The notes beneath the pieces are model-generated. The model did no database searches. It had not been told where the DNA came from and was given only the letters and a program-made list of their open reading frames with translations. Made by a program: the position numbers and the translations under genes. Below are positions 55,891-64,000 of a stretch of 64,000 nt of DNA, one piece after another. Source of the stretch: Holacanthus passer (taxonomy: Eukaryota; Chordata; Actinopteri; Pomacanthidae); contig JAFREQ010000015.1 in NCBI GenBank assembly GCA_025331565.1, positions 3,596,001 through 3,660,000 on the forward strand, given 5' to 3'. Numbering within the stretch: position 1 is the first letter of the stretch; the number at the start of each line of letters is the position of its first letter.

Positions 55891-58800
55891 ATGGCACACC
55901 TTCGAGACATGCAAAACCAGGTAGAGAAATCCTCTTTTCACTAACTGTCACCTCCCTTCTCCATGTCCAAGACAAGGCGAACCCCCATGACTGTCAGGCT
56001 TTCCATGAATAGGTGGGTGGGGGTCTAAGCCGTCAATGCCACTTACTGTATCCATTTTTATTTTTTATCTCCTTGTTATTGTCAGCATCAGGGGAAACGT
56101 TGCCAAAGCAATCAACAAGCTGACAAAAAGATGAATCTATAAAATTCATACAGCAATATTTTAAAAGTCTCCTTTGTTTTAGAATTGTAGATGTTACATA
56201 CTGTGAATACTAAAATACTTTAAGTGTAATGGCTTCTTTATGTGCCTCGTGCTCTGTCAAATCATCAATCATTTCCTGCTGTTATGGGGAGACAAAACCA
56301 CTGAACTTTCAAGTGTCATGCATCTTGAATTACATCCTGGCACAAGGTTTGATCTAGAGTCCAGGTAATTATACAGGCTGTGACTGAATAGATGTGCATT
56401 GACACAGATAAGAAAGATTAATCATCCTTCATCTTTTTTTTATATATTTGAGCAGTGCACGAGAAGACTATTATAAAGGCCAACAGACAGATGTAACTCT
56501 TACTGTCATGTCTAATTAACCTTTATAAAAGAGCATTCAAATGTGAAACAAGTCGTTATCTCTCACCACACAAGTTCTGTTCTGTTTAAGTGCTTTGCAA
56601 GTGACACACACACACACTCATATACACACAAATAAGCACAGTCATCACGACATGCATTGGCTAATTTCTTTGCTGTCACTGGACCAGAATACTCGGCTGG
56701 ACCCCGAGGAGTACTTCACCAAGCAGGAGCGGATTGGGAAGGGCTCCTTCGGAGAGGTCTACAAAGGCATCAACAACCGCACAAAGGAGGTGGTGGCGAT
56801 TAAAATTATAGATCTGGAGGAGGCAGAGGATGAGATCGAAGACATTCAACAGGAGATCACAGTGCTGAGCCAGTGTGATAGCCCCTTTGTTACCAAGTAT
56901 TTTGGATCATACCTGAAGGTGAGATGATAGCATAAATATGGAAGCGATGCATGCACAGATTATTTCCAGTTATCAACATGAAGGCGCTTAGAGACACCTA
57001 CACACAGTGCCATACAAGCAAAGGCAGTATTTTTAAACTTTAAACCTCTTTCATCAAGTATTTTTTTCCTCTCAGGGGACCAAGCTGTGGATTATCATGG
57101 AGTATTTAGGCGGAGGATCTGCTCTCGATCTGGTAAGAAGATTTATATTTTTATAAATCTTATTTTTTTATACAAAGTTTTATATGAATCTTGCAAAGTG
57201 GCACTTTTTGTGCTTGAGAAGCAAAACTTGTCCTCTTCTTAACTTTCTCTCTCAACTTCCACATTTTTCTGATTTATTTGTTGTACCTTCATTGTCTCCC
57301 TTCCTTTCCCTAGCTCCGCCCTGGACCTCTTGAAGAGACTTACATTGCTACAATACTGAGGGAAATACTGAAGGGGCTGGAGTATCTGCACTCTGAAAGG
57401 AAGATCCACAGAGATATCAAAGGTAATAAGCACTCTCTCCATGCACTGAAGAAAAAAAATCTCATATTATTTTACAGTGTTGTCCTGGTACAAAGCCAGA
57501 TATCATGCTCATAACTCAGAGCCAGTTTGCAGCAGTTTGTTGTCTTGAGTAGAGAGACTATCCATTAACTTTTAAATGCTTTGATTCAAGCTTTCTGTCA
57601 GCAAGTAAATAGTGCACTGAGCAGGACACTGAGTGTTGAGCAGTGATCAGGAAGCTGCTGAGTAACTACTTGTATATCCAGTCTTAACCAGATGCTAGAC
57701 AGAATAAGTCCACACACCGAAATATGCTACCAAGCTGCACACATTTCTTAACACCATTCGTGAGCTCACAATATACTGAGGTGTCATATATCTGCGTGTG
57801 GAGCTAATTTTGTTCTGTTCTCTGTAGCTGATGTTGTGCTCTGAGAAAAGAGAATTTACTCTTTTGTTATCATTAGAGGATCACAGAAATCATGACACGC
57901 AGATGACCAGTCAGCAAAGGTGGAAAATAATTTAGAAGACTGGGTTGATTTTGTACATAGATTCTATCTGTGTAGGCTGTTTCTGTTTGAACTGAAGGTG
58001 CTGTTTGTGTTTGCTACAATGAAACTGTGGAAGAGAGTGCAGAGTGTCTTTTCTCCATCCATCAGTAATGCACAATATCCCAAATAATTATTGTTCTGGC
58101 ATTTCAAAAATTACACTTGAATGTCTTAAATCAGGTGCTCTACTCGCTATAATATCAAAAAGACTCTCCATCAGTCATGCTGAATGACCTGTTTATTAAT
58201 GCCTTGTTTTTACCATTGCCTGCATTACTTGTTCTTGTATTTTGACTGTCTTTCTGTCTTTCTCTCCTAGCTGCCAATGTGCTCTTGTCAGAGCAGGGCG
58301 ACGTGAAGCTGGCAGATTTTGGGGTGGCAGGACAGCTGACAGATACCCAGATTAAGAGGAACACATTTGTTGGCACGCCTTTCTGGATGGCTCCAGAGGT
58401 TATCAAACAGTCAGCCTACGATTTCAAGGTGAGTCTGGACTAGACAAGAGACACCTTATGTTGTTGCTTTGAGTGAATGCTGTCTTTAGATTTGTTTGCA
58501 TGTTTTATTCTCACTTTTGGGTTAAAAAAAGATATCTCACTTTGGGTCTTTGAATCCGGCTCATGAAGAGATAATGTTTTGTTCAGCATGGGAAAAATAT
58601 ATATGTAAATTTTAATTTCTTTACCCAAGTCTGTATGTGACAGACAGTTAACACGCCTTACTTACAATTTCACCGTCCTCCTCAGGCTGATATTTGGTCC
58701 CTGGGAATCACTGCCATTGAGCTGGCTAAAGGGGAACCTCCCAACTCGGACCTACACCCCATGAGGGTCCTTTTCCTCATCCCGAAAAATACTCCACCCA

Positions 58801-61296
58801 CACTTGAGGGACCTTACAGCAAGCCCTTCAAAGAGTTTGTGGAGGCTTGTCTAAATAAAGACCCCCGTTTTGTAAGTAATACACCTGCATGCATTGTAGC
58901 AGAACTGAAATGGGATCCGACCTGCTTGTTTTGGGCTGAATAAGATCAGAAAATTGGAAAATAATTCCAGATTGGCACGGCTGTTTGGAGTGTAAGACTT
59001 TGGTCATTTATCCTACCAAAAATGTTTGTGATTGGATTAGCATACCTTGTCATTAATAGGAATTACAATTTGTGCTGTGCTTTCTTGAATATTCAAACCA
59101 AATCCAAGTCACATTTTTGTTAAATCTAAGCAATGAGACTCATTACTGAACCTTCCCTCAGTTTGCTGTAACAACACAACTGATCCCAGCCCTGTTATTC
59201 TTCCCATGATGCTGTCACTGAATGTTAATCTTTTTGCTGATTCTGTGTTTCTGAAATGTCTGCAGAGGCCAACAGCCAAAGAGCTCCTGAAGCACAAGTT
59301 CATCACACGTTACACCAAGAAGACAGCCTATCTGACAGAGCTGATTGACCGCTACCGCCGCTGGAAGTCAGAGGGGCACGGGGAGGAATCCAGCTCCGAC
59401 GACTCAGATATGTGAGTCTCAAGAACACACTTTCATACACTCCAGTTGTACACTTTCCCAAGGATCTTTTTACAGCCAGTTTGTTACATTAGTGATCGTA
59501 AAGTATGATGTATTATAGAATTTCAGGATGATTTATTGATGATTTACTAAAGAACTGGTTCCCCGCCAAGTTGTGACAGTAATTAACCTTTTTGTGTTGC
59601 TAAATTTCTGTCAACTATACAAGCTTGTGACAAATTCCAGGAATGCAAAATATCAGGACTGAGCATATGGGCATGTCTCCAACTCTAAAAAAACTAAAAA
59701 ACCACATGTACACACACTCACATGTATATTCATGCATTATAAAATTGTCCTAAATGTACTAAGTGTAGGTGATTGATTCATTATATTAAATTTTCTCTCT
59801 TCTTATTCTGTCTGTCCGTCCTTCCTTCAGGGATGCTGATGGTGATGTGGATACATGTCCCATGTGGACCTTCCCCACAGTCAGACCCAACTCTATGAAC
59901 AAGTTACAGAAGGGCTACACACACACAGATTCAGAGGTAAGACACGCAGCACACAGACAATGTGTGACAGTCAAATCCTTTTGTTTTTTCAACACCTTTT
60001 TTCCTCTTCCAGTCAGGAGATTCTGTGAAACGGCAACCCAAGTCACAGTGTTTGTCGGCTTTGGTAACACCCATCTTCAGAGAGGTAGGTCCAGCTGTTG
60101 GGGATGGGGATTATATAACTTTGAATAATACCATTCGTTGTACTTCTAATGATTATGGATAAAGGCAAACACCAAAACAATTCCTAAATTTAATTAGAGT
60201 ACAGGTAAGCCACTTTGTTTGCAATGCAGTAAAACATGATACTCAACTACTGCTCTCAAAAAAAATGCCCATTTAACAATTATTTTATAAAGTTGTGCAA
60301 GAGAGAACACGTTCCTGAACACAGTTTAAAAAAACAAAACCAGAGCCTTAATCTGGAATAGCTAATCCTGTTGTTAAAAAGTGTCATTTTGAAATGCATC
60401 TTACATTTGGAATAGTTACAGTTTGACTGTTGAGCCCTGGACAAAGTTAAACAAGGTTGATTTTAAACACCCGTGTAAGTCCTTGTTAGTGACAGTATGT
60501 TCACATGGCATTGGCCTGAGGTTGTTCATAATAACTGACCTGGATCACCATGCTTTTGTGGAGGGTTGCTCTTGTCACTAATTTGGGCTTAATTTAGACC
60601 CAGAGTCATTCTAGTCTTCCTTCAGGAAATGGGTCAGGTTTATGCAATACGGTTCAAAACCATGTCTTCATCATAAAAATGGGGTCTGACCCACCCATTG
60701 CTTCATTTCTACCTATTATCCAAGTAAGAAGGAGTAAAAGTAAATCATGATGTCTATACAAGTATTGTACATGTACTGTAAACTTTTAAGTTGTTTTAAA
60801 GTAGTAAGTAGTAGTAAGAATAAAACAGAAAAGAGCAGGAAAACATGTTGCTCAGTCAATAAATATAAGAACCACCAAACCTGACTAATCTCTGCTTATT
60901 ATAATGTTATATACACTGTAAACAGGAAAGTTAAACTTAAGCTTCCAACAGTCTTTTGTGCCCATTGTGTGGTTCTCATTTCACAACATACAAAATTCTT
61001 TCTATTTGATTTTTCTCTACCCCCAGTTGAAGGAGAAGAGGCGGGCGAGTGGCGGGGGCGTAGGAGCCATCGAAGAGCTGGAAAACGCCTTCAACCTGGC
61101 CGAAGAGTCGTGTCCGGGCATCTCCGACCGCCTTGTCACACACATGATGGAGAGAGTGTGCAGGTGATTTACAGTGTCGCACATGTCAGCAGGGATTTTC
61201 ATTATGCAGCACAAAACATTCATTTATGTGAATTAACCATCTTGTTGTTCTTTCAGGTTTTCTTTAAATGGTAACACCACCCCATCTTCGCGGTGA
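55891..61296 (+). CDS. stk25: Serine/threonine-protein kinase 25 (GCKIII subfamily)
   Basis: Complete + strand gene in 11 exons: 55891-55920, 56688-56918, 57076-57132, 57314-57422, 58271-58428, 58686-58871, 59266-59411, 59831-59936, 60013-60084, 61027-61163 and 61257-61296 (1272 nt, 423 aa, about the length of human STK25). It is a Ste20-type kinase of the STRIPAK/CCM3 network, active at the Golgi and in cell polarity and stress. It starts MAHLRDMQNQ. The glycine loop is GKGSFGEV (27-34), catalytic Lys 49 is in VAIK, the catalytic loop is HRDIKAAN (138-145), DFG is at 158-160, and the activation-loop Thr 174 lies in KRNTFVGTPFWMAPE. The C-terminal region (ELKEKRRASGG, EELENAFNLAEESCPG, VTHMMERV) is the CCM3/PDCD10-binding helical part. 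The acidic SSSDDSDMDADGD linker and PMWTFPTVRP favour STK25 over STK24 and STK26. All junctions are GT-AG. Confidence 0.95.
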
Positions 61297-61563
61297 AACC
61301 CCAGCTGGATGTAACTTAACTCTGCCCCCTTTTCTGTCTCTCGTACCTACCCAAGATAAGGACCACAGAAGACCCCCCCCTCCACACACCCTCACTCCTC
61401 GTATCTTTGCACCCTTCCCAGTCCTGTCCCCCAAGAGATCTTTTAATTAGTTATAATTAAATATTTTTACAGTTTTTCTTTAAGAGCGGAGAGTATTTAA
61501 GACAAAAAAGCCATGGCATTTAGAGCGTTGTGTATACCTGTTAGATTGAGAAGAAAAAACTAT

Positions 61564-61569
61564 AATAAA
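61564..61569 (+). terminator. Polyadenylation signal of stk25
   Basis: AATAAA lies 268 bp after the stop codon and is followed by GT-rich sequence (GTCTTTAGTGTTTGGTGTT). It gives a short 3' UTR. Confidence 0.7.
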
Positions 61570-61589
61570 GTCTATGGAAAATGTCCCAT

Positions 61590-62329
61590 TGTCTTTAGTG
61601 TTTGGTGTTACTTAGCAGGAATGTGGTATCAATGGCACAAAGAGTGGTGTTTGGTTGAAAAAAGGAATGGATGGCTTACAGTCGTACATTTCCACAACAG
61701 GTTTATTGTGGCATCATATCAAAATACAAGCTGGCCCATGTTGCTCATATAACATCCTCTTCCTTTTGTCTGCTTGATGCTCACTTACATTTGATCTGTT
61801 CAGTCATGTTTCAGTAAGTTAGACCTCAGTCTGGAGCTCCACATTATACTGTAAAATGTGCTGTTAAGGAGGGGAGCATTCATCCCTTTAACTATATAAA
61901 TAATTCATGATTATTTCTATAATTCATAAAGTTGACATTTATGTAAGTTCAACATGTCTAATTATGTTTATTTCCTCTGCTGATTGTTAAAACTATCATT
62001 AATTACCATTTTCATTTTCTCTTCTTTGTAAAAAAAAAAAAAAAAAAAAGCATGCAAGCTTGGGGTTTGAGGTAATTAACCTCTCCATAAACTGTAAAGT
62101 AATTGCCGCTGCCCTGTTAGTCAGGACAGGTTCACAGTGGGTTTGTCTGTCAGAGGCAATTAATCTCAGTGAAATGAAAAACACACAGAGAACAGGAAAC
62201 ATCAGCTGATGTGCATGTTGAGAAGCTTCAGGCTCTTCACCACCATTTGATCAAGAGCAGGGTGCAACCATATAGAAATATATTAAAGGATAGTGATGAA
62301 CCAAGACACCAATAAAGTTGAATAAAACT
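61590..62329. other. Convergent spacer between stk25 and the septin gene
   Basis: No gene is seen. A poly-A run of about 19 is at 62031-62049. Confidence 0.5.
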
Positions 62330-62335
62330 TTTATT
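62330..62335 (-). terminator. Candidate polyadenylation signal of the septin gene
   Basis: TTTATT on the + strand reads AATAAA on the minus strand, about 1.38 kb past the septin stop. Two + strand AATAAA words (62311-62316 and 62321-62326) sit directly beside it, so both strands carry signals here. Confidence 0.45.
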
Positions 62336-63718
62336 ACAATATATGCATCAAAAACAATATTTGGTACTTTAATATTGGATAAAAACAGCACAGAGGAATG
62401 TCAAGAACTCACATCTTGGCTGGTGAGGGAAACGTTGGCTACACTGACCTCATTGGGTCACCATTAATCTCTGTGGTTGAGAAAACCACAAAGTACTCAG
62501 CAGTCGGGACAGGTAAAAGTTTATACCTCTCAAATGTTACTGCATCAATAAAAACAACAGTTAATCCTCCCTGGCACATGACTTCACTTTACAGTTTGGA
62601 GGCGACATGGAGTAATTACATCTAGCTGATTGAAAGCACCAAACAGAGGCGTTGCACCTCATTTTGCCTGTCCTTCATTTGTCAGGTTTACAGGAAGACT
62701 GTAAGAGGTCACGGGTCACATTTTATTGAATTCATATCAAACTCAAAAGGAGCTTAACAACACTTGAATGCCGTCATACTTTAACACGCTGATCTGAGAA
62801 CTGCACTAATGGAGAGGATTTGGACAGGAAAGGGAGACGCTGATCCCAACACGGCACTAGAGGGAAAATTCACCTCAAATTTTACAGGAAGGGTTGAGGG
62901 TCTCATGCAGATGAGGAGGGTACTATGATTAACTCTGAGTAAGGTGGACCCTATTTAAAGGGAAACTTAGGTGGCCACTTCCAAACCAGAGAGAATATGA
63001 AATCATGTTTTCTCTTGACAAAAAAAATACTGAGACAATGGCATAAGAAAAGCAAGAAAACTACTTCTGCTACTAGTTTTCACCATAGTTGACTCTCCCA
63101 ATGAAGCTCTTTCACAGAGCAAAGGTTAGCACGTACTTTAAGAGATGTTTTAGGACTAAAAGCACTGGATATAGCTATACTTTGGTTTTCTCAATAGCAA
63201 AAACAGTAAGGGAACAAAAAAAGTAACAGAAAAGTAACAGAACATCCCAATAGGCTTGTATTAAAGATATATGACACCATTTTAAAAGATGGGTCATGTG
63301 ACTTCATTTGAGTATCTGGCAAAAGGTTTAATGAAATGAAAACAATAAAAAAAAAAAATGAAGAAATAGAACCGTGTGTAAATATATAGACATAACACTG
63401 TTTGAATATACTCTACTGTATGTATAAAAAAAAATGACTCCAGATCCTGTGTAGGATTGGAATAAAAATAGTGGCAAGCAGTACGAGTCAATAACCAGGT
63501 GGCCTTTACACCTTCTCTGCTATCATCCGGCTTTCTCTAGTCAAACTCGAGCAGTGGTTCAAAAACACCTACAGTGGAAGAGAAAAAGTGTTATACATTG
63601 CAACCAATATCAAGTCTGTCCTCACATACCATCTACAAATAACCAAGTCCAAGGAAATACAGTGTAGTGTATGCAGTGTGTCTGCATTAGAGAGGGTCTG
63701 GCTCCTACCGTTGACTTT
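62336..63718 (-). other. Probable 3' UTR of the septin gene
   Basis: Continuous non-coding sequence downstream (leftward) of the septin stop codon. No other exon or repeat is recognised. Confidence 0.5.
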
Positions 63719-63805
63719 TCACGCATGGGGCACGTCTCCCTCTCCGTCTCCCTGCTTCTGCATCTGGGCCTGCATCTTGGCAATCATCTCCTGCATTCGT
63801 CTCAA
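63719..63805 (-). CDS. septin2: Septin (septin 2-type), last coding exon
   Basis: An 87-nt exon (acceptor ...TACAG at 63806-63810, stop TGA 63721-63719) encodes LRRMQEMIAKMQAQMQKQGD and then GEGDVPHA, 28 residues. The heptad-like RRMQEM...MQAQM pattern is the C-terminal coiled coil of septin 2-group proteins, which form GTP-binding hetero-oligomeric filaments at the cortex and cilium base. Position beside stk25 agrees with the human SEPTIN2-FARP2-STK25 order at 2q37. The GTPase domain lies right of the window. Septin 5 or septin 4 type genes share a similar tail, so the paralogue call rests partly on synteny. Confidence 0.7.
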   Translation of the reverse strand: MRRMQEMIAKMQAQMQKQGDGEGDVPHA

Positions 63806-64000
63806 CTGTACGACACAGAACATCAACGTGATTGACGGGAAAACAACAACTGCACTTAATAACAAGAACGAGGTACATTCACTTAGACAGCTGAGATTTT
63901 GAAGGCGTCTGTTGTGTTTATTTATAGATTCTTTCCCTTATTATTCAGTCTAGCTAAATGTATTAATATCTGTCTGCCAGTTATAAATCATTGACTAGAA

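Noticed and set aside
60720..60830. AAGTA/GTAAAAG-rich stretch in the last large stk25 intron, reminiscent of the 14373 element
   Set aside because: Too short and AT-biased to assign to the family with confidence.
62050..62063. GCATGCAAGCTTGG after a poly-A run, identical to part of a common plasmid polylinker
   Set aside because: The match stops after 14 bp and the following bases do not continue as vector. Flanking sequence looks genomic, so chance overlap of SphI and HindIII sites is more likely than contamination.
1..64000. tRNA, rRNA or CRISPR structures
   Set aside because: No cloverleaf with A/B box pair, rRNA-like block or regularly spaced direct repeats was seen by eye. A covariance-model scan would be decisive for small RNAs.

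Overview
The window is nuclear DNA of a bony fish, probably a percomorph teleost. The evidence is compact vertebrate genes with many short GT-AG introns, abundant CT/GT/GATA microsatellites, and several repeat families I recognise from percomorph genomes. The species cannot be named from the sequence. All exon models below were assembled by eye from splice signals, frame continuity and family resemblance; no database search was run.

Layout, left to right: (1) 18-1410, + strand, last three exons of a glycerol kinase 5 gene (gk5). A long 3'-flanking stretch follows, with a decayed LINE on the minus strand (about 4980-7110) and simple repeats. (2) 9446-12872, +, complete atp1b3 (Na+/K+-ATPase beta-3, 279 aa, 7 exons), preceded by a long CT-rich tract. 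(3) 17963-24328, -, complete grk7 (cone opsin kinase, 557 aa, 4 exons), convergent with atp1b3. (4) 24329-29486, a 5-kb gene-poor gap. (5) Four minus-strand genes in tandem: fbxo36 (29487-32399, 311 aa with an unusual acidic tail), agfg1 (34464-42728, 470 aa, 12 exons), a divergent FEN1-family nuclease (43954-48479, 348 aa, 11 exons) and mff (50401-53451 coding, 288 aa, 6 coding exons). (6) 55891-61296, +, complete stk25 (423 aa, 11 exons), divergent from mff. (7) 63719-63805, -, last coding exon of a septin 2-type gene, convergent with stk25; the rest lies beyond the right edge.

From general knowledge of human gene order, gk5/atp1b3/grk7 correspond to a block on human 3q23, while fbxo36/agfg1/mff/stk25/septin2 correspond to 2q36-q37. 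The window therefore contains a junction between two ancestral blocks, in the 24.3-29.5 kb gap. These are independent eukaryotic genes, not an operon. Two pairs share a broad theme: agfg1 (Arf-GAP, trafficking) with mff (mitochondrial fission), and gk5 with atp1b3 as metabolic and transport housekeeping genes.

The most interesting items are: the FEN1-like gene, with a shortened helical arch, an Asp replacing a metal-binding Glu, a probable GC-AG intron and a CTT microsatellite serving as polypyrimidine tract; the acidic C-terminal extension of Fbxo36; and clusters of GTTAGC/GCTAGC-type words next to the first exons of five consecutive genes. Nothing here resembles a prokaryotic system, CRISPR array or intact virus.
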